Source of the DNA: Hyphomicrobium denitrificans ATCC 51888 | GTDB taxonomy: Bacteria > Pseudomonadota > Alphaproteobacteria > Rhizobiales > Hyphomicrobiaceae | Length of the DNA stretch: 64,000 bases | Reading direction: 5' to 3' | Assembly (NCBI RefSeq): GCF_000143145.1 | Contig: NC_014313.1 | Coordinates: 1 to 64,000, forward strand | In this document: piece after piece, positions 1 to 11,030 of the stretch | Layout: every line of letters starts with the position of its first letter | Numbering within the stretch: the first letter of the stretch is position 1 | Made by a program: the position numbers and the translations under genes | The notes under the pieces: generated by a model | What the model was told of the DNA's origin: nothing | What the model saw: only the letters and a program-made list of their open reading frames with translations | The model's database searches: none

Positions 1-61
1 ATACTCGGGGAAGTCTTGGATAGGTCTTTAGCTAATCTAGTAACGAGTAAAGAGGGGGCTC

Positions 62-505
62 GTGGAAAACATCGAAGCTTCCCGCGTCGAGGATGTTCCA
101 GTCCTTGAGACGTGGGAGCGCTTAAGCGCCGATCCCAAAGCAGTTCTGGTGGACGTTCGTACGCGCGCCGAGTGGGCGTTCGTCGGGGTTCCGGATTTGA
201 GCGGCTTGGGCCGGGAGACGCTGTTGATGGAATGGCTGACGTTCCCCGACAACCGTCCCGTCCCGGGTTTCAAGGATCGGCTCGATGAGGCGCTCAAAGC
301 TCGCGGTGTCGAGAAAGACGATCAGATTTTTTTCATTTGCCGTTCGGGCGCACGTAGCCTGAAGGCGGCAGAGGCCATGGCGGCGTCGGGCTATCGACGC
401 TGTTTCAACGTGACGGAAGGGTTCGAGGGGCCAATCGATCCCGATCGTCACCGCAACCAGATTGCCGGCTGGAGGCATGCCGGACTCGCCTGGGTGCAGG
501 GTTAG
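62..505 (+). CDS. Rhodanese-like domain protein
   Basis: A 147-residue single rhodanese domain. The active-site loop CRSGAR is present with the catalytic Cys near residue 93, so sulfurtransferase (persulfide carrier) chemistry is possible; the physiological acceptor cannot be told. It starts with GTG preceded by a purine-rich AGAGGGGG stretch a few bases upstream, a plausible ribosome binding site. No signal peptide or membrane segment, so cytoplasmic. It lies on the same strand 115 bp upstream of dnaA, separated by an inverted repeat, and is probably an independent transcription unit. Length is normal for a one-domain rhodanese. Family assignment is secure, function is not. Confidence 0.85.
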   Translation: MENIEASRVEDVPVLETWERLSADPKAVLVDVRTRAEWAFVGVPDLSGLGRETLLMEWLTFPDNRPVPGFKDRLDEALKARGVEKDDQIFFICRSGARSLKAAEAMAASGYRRCFNVTEGFEGPIDPDRHRNQIAGWRHAGLAWVQG

Positions 506-573
506 CACCCAGAATTATGAAGGGCACGTGCCGCAGCGCTCAGAGGGTTTTGGGCATGCGGCGCACATTGGGG

Positions 574-596
574 GGAACGCCTAGGGCCGGCGTTCC
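574..596. repeat. Inverted repeat upstream of dnaA
   Basis: Perfect 8-bp arms GGAACGCC and GGCGTTCC separated by 7 bases, between the rhodanese stop and the dnaA start. No T-tract follows, so it is not a classical terminator. It could be an operator in the dnaA leader or a weak hairpin ending the rhodanese transcript. Confidence 0.4.
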
Positions 597-620
597 GCGT
601 AAATAGCGGGAGTAATCACT

Positions 621-2141
621 ATGCAGGCAGCAAAGACAGCAGAGGCGCAAGGCGTGAGCGGTGCGCAGGGGACGGCTGTTGTTGAGACGGCAACTGGTTC
701 GGTCGAGGGCCGTGGCCAGAAAGTTCGTGCCATGCTTCGGGCACAGCTCGGTGAGGAAATTTATTCGAGCTGGTTCAAGAGCCTCGAGTTCGAGGATTTC
801 GACGGTCGCGTCGTCAAAGTCTCGGTGCCGGTCAAGTTCGTGCGGAACTGGATCCAGGAGCATTACGCCGAGCGTCTGCTGCATTGTTCGCGCGTCGAGT
901 TTGCGACGGCCGAACGAGTCGAAGTCGTCTGGCGGCAGCCAGGCGTCGCCGTTCAGCGTCCGGCTGAAGCGCGTCCTGAAACAACAATCGCCGAGAAGGC
1001 GCCCGCGGCTGCCTCGCAGGCGGAAGCTCCGCCGCGCGTCTCGGTTCTGAGACCGCCGGTTCTTCCGGCGCAGCGCACTTCGGCCGGTGGGCTCGAAGGT
1101 TCGCCGCTCGATCCGCGCTACACGTTCGACAGCTTTGTCGTCGGCGCTTCAAACCGCATGGCGCATGCCGGTGCGACGCAGGTTGCCGAAACGGTTCTGA
1201 CGGACGCTCCGGGCTACAATCCGCTTTACATCCATTCCGCCGTCGGACTTGGCAAAAGCCATCTTTTGCAGGCGATTGCGTGGGAAGTGAAGCGCCGCGC
1301 GCCGAGCGCGCAGGTGCTGTATCTGACAGCCGAGCGCTTCCGCTATCAGTTCGTCGAGGCGCTGCGCTCTTCCGATCCGCTCGCATTCAAAGAGCGTTTC
1401 CGCAACATCCATATGCTGCTGATCGACGACCTCGAGTTCCTGCAGGGCGAGCGCACGGAACAGGAATTCGATCACATCATCAACGCGCTGCTCGACGGTG
1501 GAAAGCAGGTCGTCGTTGCGTCGGCACGGGCTCCGAACCAGATCGAGCGTCTCAACGAACGGATGCGGTCGCGTCTGCAGCGCGGTCTCGTCACCGAGCT
1601 GATCCCGCTCGACCACGAGCTGCGCCTCAAGGTTCTGGAAAAGCGTCTGGGCGAAAAGCGCGCCGCCGATCCGTCGTTCACGCTGTCGCGCGATGTCGTC
1701 GACCTTCTGGCGATGCGCCTGACGGAGAACGGCCGCGAACTCGAAGGCGCGATCACGCGGCTTTACGCGACGTGGCAGTACATGCGCACGCCGATCACGC
1801 TCGACATCGCCGAGACCGTGATCCGCGATCTCGTGCAGAACCTCGAGCCGCGGCGCATCAAGATCGAGGACATCCTGCGCATCATTTCGCGCCATTACGG
1901 TGTATCGAAGGGTGATCTCTTGTCCCAGCGGCGGCACCGGTCCGTCGTCTGGCCGCGCCAGATCGGCATGTACCTCGCGAAGCACCTGACGGCCCGCTCG
2001 CTCCCTGAGATCGGGCGCCGCTTCGGTGGCCGCGATCACACGACGGTGTTGCATGCAATCCGGAAGATCGAGGGCGAAATCACGAAGAACCCGCATCTCG
2101 GCGATGAGCTCGAGGAACTGAAGCGGCTGCTCAACCATTGA
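621..2141 (+). CDS. dnaA: Chromosomal replication initiator protein DnaA
   Basis: AAA+ initiator that binds DnaA boxes and opens the replication origin. The 506-residue product shows the full four-domain layout: an N-terminal DnaB/DiaA-interaction domain (about residues 30-95), a Pro/Ala-rich variable linker (about 110-160), the AAA+ domain with Walker A GLGKSH near residue 210 and Walker B LLIDDLEFL near 265, and the C-terminal helix-turn-helix with the DnaA signature GRDHTTVLHAIRKIE near 470. In Walker B the usual DD is kept but the following residues read LEFL rather than the commoner VQFL. The ATG start gives a standard-length N-terminus. It is followed by a hairpin with a T-tract, so dnaN probably has its own promoter. 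Confidence 0.98.
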   Translation: MQAAKTAEAQGVSGAQGTAVVETATGSVEGRGQKVRAMLRAQLGEEIYSSWFKSLEFEDFDGRVVKVSVPVKFVRNWIQEHYAERLLHCSRVEFATAERVEVVWRQPGVAVQRPAEARPETTIAEKAPAAASQAEAPPRVSVLRPPVLPAQRTSAGGLEGSPLDPRYTFDSFVVGASNRMAHAGATQVAETVLTDAPGYNPLYIHSAVGLGKSHLLQAIAWEVKRRAPSAQVLYLTAERFRYQFVEALRSSDPLAFKERFRNIHMLLIDDLEFLQGERTEQEFDHIINALLDGGKQVVVASARAPNQIERLNERMRSRLQRGLVTELIPLDHELRLKVLEKRLGEKRAADPSFTLSRDVVDLLAMRLTENGRELEGAITRLYATWQYMRTPITLDIAETVIRDLVQNLEPRRIKIEDILRIISRHYGVSKGDLLSQRRHRSVVWPRQIGMYLAKHLTARSLPEIGRRFGGRDHTTVLHAIRKIEGEITKNPHLGDELEELKRLLNH

Positions 2142-2210
2142 TCCGGCGCTGATCACACGCTGATCAAGATACCGATCGCGGCGGCCCCACGCCGCGAGTT
2201 CAACGGAGTG

Positions 2211-2255
2211 AGGCCGGTCCTTCCAAGCCCTCGGGAGGCCGGCCTTGCTGTTTTT
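2211..2255 (+). terminator. Rho-independent terminator after dnaA
   Basis: Arms AGGCCGG (2211-2217) and CCGGCCT (2239-2245) with a 21-base loop, followed shortly by TTTTT at 2250-2255. It lies 70 bp downstream of the dnaA stop and would separate dnaA from dnaN transcription. The long loop makes it a moderate rather than strong call. Confidence 0.55.
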
Positions 2256-2479
2256 GGCGCTTTGGCATGATTTGTAACGCTAAAAGGCCGCCTAGCTTGT
2301 ACATCTTGGCTTGAAAAATGGGGCCCATTCGGCTCTGATCGCCACCCGTGGGCGATTCCGGTGCCAAGCCAAGTCTGGCCGCTTCCGGGCGGCTACAACA
2401 TCCTTCGCGCGTGATCGTCACCGGCGGCGTGCCGATGCCGCCGCGTCACGCGCTCCCGAAATCAGAACTGAGGACAGAC

Positions 2480-3598
2480 ATGCGTCTCGAGATTGAACGT
2501 GGGGAACTCTTGAAGGCGCTGAGCCATGTCACAAGTGTCGTCGAGCGGCGGACGACCATTCCCATTCTTTCAAACATCATGCTGAAGGCATCCGGCGAGA
2601 CGCTGATGTTCAAGGCGACGGACCTCGAACGCGAAGTGAGCGAGAGCGTCGGCGCGAAGGTTTCGACGCCCGGCACGCTGACGGTTCCGGCGCACGTGCT
2701 GCACGACATCGTGCGCAAGCTGCCCGACGGCGCCGAGATCGAGATGAAGCGCGACGGCGAAAAGGAGCGCCTGACCATCACGTCGGGGCATTCGCGCTTC
2801 AGCCTGCAGACGCTGTCGGCGGAAGATTTTCCGGACCTCGCCGTCGGCGAGATCGGACATGAATTCACGATCGAGGCCGGTGACCTGAAACGGCTGATCG
2901 ACAAAACGCGGTTCGCGATCTCGACGGAAGAGACGCGCTATTATCTCAACGGCATCTTCCTGCACCCGGCGGAGACGGCCGGCGTAAAGACGTTGCGCGC
3001 GGTTGCGACGGACGGGCATCGTCTGGCGCAGGTCGAGCTTCCGTTGCCGAAGGGCGCGGAAGGCATGCCGGGCGTCATCGTTCCGAGGAAGACGGTGCAC
3101 GAGCTTGCGCGGCTTCTCGAAGATTCGAGCGCGAAGGTGAATGTCGGTGTTTCGCAGACGAAAGTCCGGTTCGAGATCGGGCCGGTGGTGCTGACGTCGA
3201 AGCTGATCGACGGCACGTTCCCGGACTACAGCCGCGTCATTCCGCACAACAACGATAAAGAAATGAAAGTGCCGAACGCGTCGTTCAAGAGCGCCGTTGA
3301 TCGCGTGTCGACGATCGCGAGCGAGCGCGGGCGGGCGGTGAAGCTCAACGTCGCGAAGGACAAGCTGATCCTGACGGTGAACAATCCGGAAGGCGGCAGC
3401 GCGACGGAGGAAATTCCGGTCGGCTACAGCGCTGGGCCGCTGGAGATCGGGTTCAACGCGCGCTATCTGCTCGACATCGCCGATCAGCTTGAAAGCGAAG
3501 ACGCGCGGTTTCTGCTCGCCGATCCCGGCTCGCCGACCATGGTTCGCGATGGCGGCGACGGCAACGCGCTTTACGTTCTTATGCCGATGCGGGTTTAG
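2480..3598 (+). CDS. dnaN: DNA polymerase III subunit beta (sliding clamp)
   Basis: Ring-shaped clamp that tethers DNA polymerase III to DNA. The product is 372 residues, the normal length for the family, starting MRLEIERGELLKALSHV. The frame is open for 132 bp further upstream, but the ATG at 2480 is chosen because it matches the conserved N-terminus and has a GAGGA ribosome binding site 4-9 bases before it. The C-terminus ends in ...LYVLMPMRV, the conserved clamp ending (PMR[VL]). It is followed after 12 bp by a palindromic repeat element and then a DUF559 gene that separates it from recF, with which it is usually adjacent. Confidence 0.98.
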   Translation: MRLEIERGELLKALSHVTSVVERRTTIPILSNIMLKASGETLMFKATDLEREVSESVGAKVSTPGTLTVPAHVLHDIVRKLPDGAEIEMKRDGEKERLTITSGHSRFSLQTLSAEDFPDLAVGEIGHEFTIEAGDLKRLIDKTRFAISTEETRYYLNGIFLHPAETAGVKTLRAVATDGHRLAQVELPLPKGAEGMPGVIVPRKTVHELARLLEDSSAKVNVGVSQTKVRFEIGPVVLTSKLIDGTFPDYSRVIPHNNDKEMKVPNASFKSAVDRVSTIASERGRAVKLNVAKDKLILTVNNPEGGSATEEIPVGYSAGPLEIGFNARYLLDIADQLESEDARFLLADPGSPTMVRDGGDGNALYVLMPMRV

Positions 3599-3610
3599 GT
3601 CAGTTGTGGG

Positions 3611-3650
3611 ATTCCCCTCCCCTCGACGGGGAGGGGTTAGGGGTGGGGTG
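3611..3650. repeat. Family A palindromic repeat, left copy beside DUF559 gene
   Basis: Sequence begins ATTCCCCTCCCC and continues through GGGGAGGGGTTAGGGGTGGGG. Internally it is a hairpin (CCCTCCCC...GGGGAGGGG); as a whole it is the reverse complement of the copy at 4028-4068, with a few changes in the hairpin loop. It starts 12 bp after dnaN and overlaps the likely start of the DUF559 gene. Confidence 0.85.
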
Positions 3651-4091
3651 ACGGCGAGATCAATCGGGATTGAAACTCAATTGGTCAACGATCGTGCTCG
3701 TGTGCTTCGGAATAATGCTACGGCTGCGGAGCGAAGGCTTTGGTATCGGCTGCGGCAACTGAGGGCGTCAGGGCAGAAGTTTCGCAGACAAGTTCCGATC
3801 GATCACTTCATTGTCGATTTTGCCTGCTTGTCGCACCGCCTAATCGTTGAAGTCGATGGCGCGACACACTCCGCTGAAGCTGAGATTGCGAGCGACGTCC
3901 ATCGTCAGCGCTATCTTGAAAGCCAAGGATTCATGGTGCTGCGCTTCAACAATATGGACGTCGCAACAAACATCGACGGCGTGATGGAAAGTATTGTCGG
4001 CGTTCTCAGCACTTTGGCAAGGGAAGCTTCCCCCACCCCTAACCCCTCCCCGCAAGGGGGAGGGGAATTGCTGCCGGCGCGTGGGAAGTGA
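3648..4091 (+). CDS. DUF559 domain protein (Vsr-like endonuclease fold)
   Basis: About 147 residues from a GTG at 3648; the frame is open further upstream into dnaN but that part is implausible. The core matches DUF559, a family related to the very-short-patch-repair/PD-(D/E)xK nuclease fold: a helical RVLRNNATAAERRLW segment, then KFRRQVPIDHFIVDF, LIVEVDG (acidic residues near 57 and 68-70) and LRFNN. The gene is enclosed by two inverted copies of a palindromic repeat; the left copy overlaps its start and the right copy encodes its last residues (PTPNPSPQGGGE). The stop overlaps the recF start by 3 bp (GTGA). Nuclease activity is inferred from the fold only; no substrate is known to me. Start uncertain. 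Confidence 0.8.
   Translation: MTARSIGIETQLVNDRARVLRNNATAAERRLWYRLRQLRASGQKFRRQVPIDHFIVDFACLSHRLIVEVDGATHSAEAEIASDVHRQRYLESQGFMVLRFNNMDVATNIDGVMESIVGVLSTLAREASPTPNPSPQGGGELLPARGK
4028..4068. repeat. Family A palindromic repeat, right copy beside DUF559 gene
   Basis: TTCCCCCACCCCTAACCCC, then TCCCCGCAAGGGGGAGGGGAAT. Inverted relative to the 3611-3650 copy, so the two bracket the DUF559 gene like terminal inverted repeats. It is translated as the C-terminal tail of the DUF559 protein and ends 19 bp before the recF start. Confidence 0.85.
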
Positions 4092-5461
4092 GTGTGGGAC
4101 GCGAATACTCGAACGCACTCTGGGTTGAGCGGCTGCAGCTCACGAATTTCCGCAGCTATGCGGCGGCAAATGTTGCGACGGATGCCGGGCCGCAGGTGAT
4201 CGTCGGGGCGAACGGGTCGGGCAAGACCAATCTTCTTGAAGCGCTGTCGTTGTTGTCGCCGGGGCAAGGGCTCAGGCGCGTGCCGTTCAGCGATCTCGTG
4301 CGGTCTGGCGGCGACGGTGGTTTCGCGGTTGCGGCGCGTGCGCATACGCTTGCGGGTGCGACGGATATCGGAACGGGATTGCGTGCGACGACGGTGCGGT
4401 CTCTCTCGGGAGATGACGATCTTCTCTCCTCTCCTTCGACGGGGAGGGGTCAAGATCCAGGCGGGGTCTCCGATCGATCGCGCGTCGATACCCCCGCCCC
4501 TAACCCCTCCCCGCAAGGGGGAGGGGAACCGTTCGGATTTTCCGATGAGAGTTTGGCGCGCAACGCGCAGCGCGGCGGCGGTCGAGCAGCGGAGCGAGCG
4601 CCGTCCGAACGGGGGCGGATCGTGCGCATCGATGGCACGGCGCAATCGGGATCGGGTGTGCTCGCCGATTATCTCGAAATCGTCTGGGTGACGCCGGCGA
4701 TGGATGGGCTTTTTACGGGGCCGGGATCGGAGCGGCGGCGCTTTCTCGATCGGCTGATCCTTTGTTTCGATCACGGCTATCGCACGATCGCCGGACGTTT
4801 CGAACGCGCGATGACGAGCCGAAACCGGCTACTCGCGGATGGCGTGCGCGACGACTCGCAGCTTTCGGGCTTCGAGCGCGTGATGGCGGAAACGGGCGTC
4901 GCCGTTGCGGCGGCGCGTCTCGAAGCCGTCGCTGCGATGGCGCAAATTGTCGGTAAGCGGCGCGAGCGCGATCCCAATTCCGCATTCCCGTGGTCGTCGT
5001 TCCGGCTGGAAGGCAGCATCGAAGATAGCTTGCAGCGCCTTTCGGCGGTCGAGGCAGAAGATCTCTACGCGCAGACGCTCCGGCAAACGAGGGAACGCGA
5101 TCGTGCCGCGTCGCGGACGCTCGACGGACCGCATCGTTCCGACCTCATCGTCGAGCACGGGCCGAAGGGACTTGCGGCGCGGCATTGCTCGACGGGAGAG
5201 CAGAAAGCTCTGCTGCTCGGCCTCGTTCTGGCGCATGCTGAGCTTTTGACCGAGCGCCAGGAAGGCGCGGCGCCGATCCTGCTGCTCGATGAAATCACGG
5301 CGCATCTCGATGCCGACCGGCGCGCGGCGCTGTTCGACGAAATCCTGCATCTCGGGGCGCAGGCGTGGATGACCGGCACGGACAAAAATGCCTTCGAGGC
5401 GCTTGCCGGCCGGGCGCGTTTCTGGGCGGTTCAGGAGGGTAAAATCGCAGTTTCGGAATAA
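4088..5461 (+). CDS. recF: DNA replication/repair protein RecF with internal repeat insertion
   Basis: SMC-like ATPase that helps load RecA at gapped DNA. Walker A GANGSGKTN lies near residue 40, the ABC signature STGEQKALLLGL near 367 and Walker B ILLLDEITAHLDAD near 397. At 457 residues it is roughly 70-75 longer than usual. The excess falls between DIGTGLR and GRIVRIDG (about residues 98-178), a loop region, and contains an inverted pair of the family A palindromic repeats (4424-4529) read through in frame. The catalytic motifs are intact, so the protein may still work. The GTG start overlaps the DUF559 stop; a second GTG two codons on is possible. Confidence 0.93.
   Translation: MSVGREYSNALWVERLQLTNFRSYAAANVATDAGPQVIVGANGSGKTNLLEALSLLSPGQGLRRVPFSDLVRSGGDGGFAVAARAHTLAGATDIGTGLRATTVRSLSGDDDLLSSPSTGRGQDPGGVSDRSRVDTPAPNPSPQGGGEPFGFSDESLARNAQRGGGRAAERAPSERGRIVRIDGTAQSGSGVLADYLEIVWVTPAMDGLFTGPGSERRRFLDRLILCFDHGYRTIAGRFERAMTSRNRLLADGVRDDSQLSGFERVMAETGVAVAAARLEAVAAMAQIVGKRRERDPNSAFPWSSFRLEGSIEDSLQRLSAVEAEDLYAQTLRQTRERDRAASRTLDGPHRSDLIVEHGPKGLAARHCSTGEQKALLLGLVLAHAELLTERQEGAAPILLLDEITAHLDADRRAALFDEILHLGAQAWMTGTDKNAFEALAGRARFWAVQEGKIAVSE
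4424..4529. repeat. Family A inverted repeat pair inserted in recF
   Basis: Left copy about 4424-4465 (TCTCCTCTCCTTCGACGGGG then AGGGGTC) and right copy 4491-4529 (CCCCCGCCCCTAACCCC then TCCCCGCAAGGGGGAGGGG). Same outward-facing arrangement as the pair around the DUF559 gene but with only a short spacer and no gene. No stop codon arises in the recF frame. Confidence 0.85.
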
Positions 5462-5595
5462 GTTGTCGGCGAGGGACAAACGGTCACACGCAAGACAATG
5501 AAAACAATACGCTTTTTTAAGCCGCAAAGAATCGATTTCATGCGGTGTTTCAAGGGGTTTTGTGGTATGAAATGGGTCTCATTTCCCTCCCTTGA

Positions 5596-8055
<2,460 letters not shown>

Positions 8056-8121
8056 GGCCGTGTCGCGACGGATGGTTCAACAGGAATTGTAACCGAACCG
8101 TCGTGCCGGGTTTATGCCGTC

Positions 8122-9012
8122 TTGGCTCGGGATGGCCGATCGGCGGTTGTCTTCCGGCGCGGTCCATCGAAAAAAGTGCTGGTGCTTCGCTGGTGGCTCG
8201 ACGCCGACCGGCTGGAGCCGGGACAATGGTTCAACGGCCGCATCTATGAGCGGCGTTGCGATCTCTCTCCCGATGGCGATCTGCTGATCTATTTCGCGGC
8301 CAAGTGGCAGGCGCCGTTCGAAACTTGGACGGCTGTCAGCCGCACGCCGTATTTGACCGCGCTCGCGCTCTGGCCGAAAGGCGATGCGTGGGGCGGCGGC
8401 GGTCTGTTCGAGACGCCGCGCGTCATCGGGCTCAACCATCTCGAAATCAAATCGCCGGTCATCCCGGGAGCACGTAAGCCTGGCTGGCATCCGCTTGGAG
8501 ATGAGCCCGTGAAGCTGCCGGGTTTCGAAGTGCGCCGCTGGAGCGAGGAAGCCGCAGGTCGTGGCGAAGACAATCCGGTGCATCATGAGCGGATCACGCG
8601 CGACGGCTGGATTTTCGTCAGTGAGGGCGATGCCGGGCCGTACCGGCAATCGGGCTACGCGTGGCTGTTCAATTCGCCCGAGATTTACGATCGTCCGTCG
8701 CCGGTGAACGGGCTCGTTCTCAGGCGATTTCTGCGCGCCATCTATAAGAAGAATGGCCCGTGGTACGTCGAAGACTTCGAGGTGCTTCGCGACGGCGCAC
8801 GGGTCCGCTTCATTGAGAATTGCTCTTGGGCGGATTGGCAGAAGAACGGCGATCTACTGTTCGCGCTCGACGGCAAGCTTTATCGGCTCGCGACTGCGAA
8901 GGTGCAGGAACCGGCGCAGATCCCGATCGAGAATGCGAAACTCGTCGCCGATCTCGCGCCGCTGCGGTTTCAGAACGTCGTCGCGCCGGATTGGGCGAAG
9001 CAGTGGCCGTGA
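8122..9012 (+). CDS. Conserved hypothetical protein
   Basis: About 296 residues, rich in Trp and Arg, with no signal peptide, membrane segment or motif I recognise. The N-terminal block AVVFRRGPSKKVLVLRWW resembles a family of uncharacterised alphaproteobacterial proteins, recalled but not checked. The whole chain looks like a beta-rich fold, with aromatic motifs such as PGQWFNGRIYERRCDLSPDG. The only in-frame initiator near the conserved start is TTG at 8122, so the start is doubtful. It follows gyrB by 66 bp on the same strand and faces the antiporter gene convergently, with 47 bp between them. No function is proposed. Confidence 0.6.
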   Translation: MARDGRSAVVFRRGPSKKVLVLRWWLDADRLEPGQWFNGRIYERRCDLSPDGDLLIYFAAKWQAPFETWTAVSRTPYLTALALWPKGDAWGGGGLFETPRVIGLNHLEIKSPVIPGARKPGWHPLGDEPVKLPGFEVRRWSEEAAGRGEDNPVHHERITRDGWIFVSEGDAGPYRQSGYAWLFNSPEIYDRPSPVNGLVLRRFLRAIYKKNGPWYVEDFEVLRDGARVRFIENCSWADWQKNGDLLFALDGKLYRLATAKVQEPAQIPIENAKLVADLAPLRFQNVVAPDWAKQWP

Positions 9013-9059
9013 CGGGCCGCTCACACGCTGCAACGCTGTGGAAAATCGATTGAGCTTTC

Positions 9060-10850
9060 TTATTGCGCCCGACGGCTGCGCAACGCCCGGGTTTCCGTGC
9101 CGGCTTTTTTCGCGGCGCCCTGAAGCTCGGTTCGGAACTCATCGCGCTTTTCATGGATTGACGCGATGACGAGACCGGTCGGCACGCCGAGACCGACGAG
9201 CGCGGCCTCGGACAGCTGAAGGCTTGCTTCGATGGTTTCCGGCACCGCGTCGCTCACGCCGATCTCATAGAGATGGCGGGCGTGGTTCGCGTCCTTGGCG
9301 CGCGAGACGATCACGAGATTGGGGTAGTTCACGCGCAATGCCTGAACGATGGCGTCGATTTCGGTCTGCGTGTGGATCGTAATGATCGCAGCCTTGGCGG
9401 TGTCGAGGCCGCAGTGCTTCAAGAAGTCGAGCTGGCTGACGTCGCCGAAATAGACCGGCTTTCCGTCGCGGCGCGCGTTCGCGACGAGGCGCGGATCGCG
9501 ATCAACCGCGATGTAGCGCACCTGGTGCTCGGCAAGCATGTCGCCGATGAGCTGGCCGACGCGACCGTAACCGACGACGAGAGCCGTCGCGTTCTCGCTT
9601 CCGGTCGGTGCGACGCTGCCGGCCGGATCGACGACGGCCGGTGGTGCATTTCGCTTCGATACCCAGCGGCCGATCCTGGCGGTAGCCGGGATCAGAGCCA
9701 TCGATAGCGATACGGACGTCAACAGAATGCTCGCCAATTCGCGCTCGAGCAGACCGTAACTCAGAGCAACAGTCAGAATGACGAAGGCGAATTCACCGCA
9801 GGGCGCGAGCAGCGTCGCGGTCTCGAACGACGGGCCTTTGCTGATGCCGAACAGGCGGGAAAGTCCATAGATGATGGCGGTTTGCAACGCGATCGTGCCA
9901 CCGGCCGTCAGAAGGATCGCGAGCGGAGAGGAGATGAGCGCCTTCAGTTCGAGGCTCGATCCGACGGAAAAGAAGAAGACGCCGAGGAGCAGCGATTTGA
10001 TCGGCTCGATCGTCGTCTGGACGGCGCGCCGGTATTCGGTTTCAGCGAGGAGTAGCCCGGCGACGAAAGCGCCGAGCGCGAGCGAAAGTCCGGCAGCGGC
10101 GGAAATGAAGCTCGTTCCGACCGCGACGAAGAGTGTGGCCGCGATGAAGAGGTCGTGATTGTGCGTCTGCGCAACCAGGCGGAACAGCGGCTGCAGCAGA
10201 AAACGTCCGACGCCGATGATGATCAGCAGCGCGGCCGCGGCCTGCAGCAGTGCGGTCATGATGCCGACCAGCAGCGACTGCTTGCTTCCCGGTTCCAGTA
10301 TTCCGACGAGCAGCAGGATCGGGACGACGGCGAGGTCCTGGAACAGCAGGATCGAAAAGCTCGTTCGTCCGACGGTCGTCGACAGTCTTTTCTGGCGCGC
10401 CAGGATTTCGATCACGATGGCCGTGGACGACAGCGAGAGCGCCGAACCGATGACGATGGCGGTCGTCGGCGTCTGGCCGATCTCGATGGCGAAAATGGCG
10501 ATCGCGGCTGTGGAGACGAGCACTTGCAGACCGCCCAGTCCGAACACCAGGCGGCGCATCGTTGACAAACGTTCGAATGAGAGCTCGAGGCCAATGAGGA
10601 ACAGCAGCAAAACCACGCCCCATTCGGCGAATTTTGATAGTCGTTCCGGGTCCGTGATGGTCAGCCAGGAGAGCGAAGGGAAGTAGGGCGTCAGGGCGCC
10701 AAGGCTGCCCGGGCTTAGAGCGGCGCCCGCGAGCAGAAAAGCAAGAACCGTACTGACGCCAAGTCTATGCAGCAACGGAACAACGACCCCGGCCGTGCCG
10801 AGGACAAGCAATGCATCCTTGTAAGCGACCAGTTCATTCGTTGCTGACAT
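9060..10850 (-). CDS. Monovalent cation:proton antiporter-2 (KefB/KefC type) with TrkA-N domain
   Basis: Inner-membrane K+/H+ or Na+/H+ antiporter of the CPA2 family. The first ~390 residues carry about twelve hydrophobic segments with typical CPA2 blocks (LLLFLIGLELSFERL, LSLSSTAIVIEIL, FFFSVGSSLELKAL). A cytoplasmic TrkA-N Rossmann domain follows, with the nucleotide-binding motif VVGYGRVGQLIGDML and the conserved Asp in YIAVDRD. No TrkA-C domain is obvious. ATG at 10850 is chosen, with GGGAGG just upstream; a GTG four codons earlier is also possible. It is divergent from the PBP1A gene across about 180 bp. Ion specificity cannot be read from the sequence. Confidence 0.88.
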   Translation of the reverse strand: MSATNELVAYKDALLVLGTAGVVVPLLHRLGVSTVLAFLLAGAALSPGSLGALTPYFPSLSWLTITDPERLSKFAEWGVVLLLFLIGLELSFERLSTMRRLVFGLGGLQVLVSTAAIAIFAIEIGQTPTTAIVIGSALSLSSTAIVIEILARQKRLSTTVGRTSFSILLFQDLAVVPILLLVGILEPGSKQSLLVGIMTALLQAAAALLIIIGVGRFLLQPLFRLVAQTHNHDLFIAATLFVAVGTSFISAAAGLSLALGAFVAGLLLAETEYRRAVQTTIEPIKSLLLGVFFFSVGSSLELKALISSPLAILLTAGGTIALQTAIIYGLSRLFGISKGPSFETATLLAPCGEFAFVILTVALSYGLLERELASILLTSVSLSMALIPATARIGRWVSKRNAPPAVVDPAGSVAPTGSENATALVVGYGRVGQLIGDMLAEHQVRYIAVDRDPRLVANARRDGKPVYFGDVSQLDFLKHCGLDTAKAAIITIHTQTEIDAIVQALRVNYPNLVIVSRAKDANHARHLYEIGVSDAVPETIEASLQLSEAALVGLGVPTGLVIASIHEKRDEFRTELQGAAKKAGTETRALRSRRAQ

Positions 10851-11030
10851 CAGCCTCCCCACTTTGTTACCCGATTATGAACGCCGGGGGTGCTCGATGC
10901 CAACGTGCAATTTGCTCGCGATGCACTTTTCTTGAGTGGTGATGCGCGCGCACCTACAACGAGGGCCTTCGATCACGCTTTGCCGAACGCATTCAGGCGA
11001 GCTTAACCGGGCCTTATCCAAGGTCTGATA

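Noticed and set aside
3840..4774. Long reverse-strand frames across the DUF559-recF region
   Set aside because: They are antisense to recF and DUF559 and arise from GC-rich codon bias and the palindromic repeats; no family resemblance.
5568..5590. GAAATG...CATTTC inverted repeat before gyrB as a specific operator
   Set aside because: Six-base arms only; no known regulator matches and no second copy was found.
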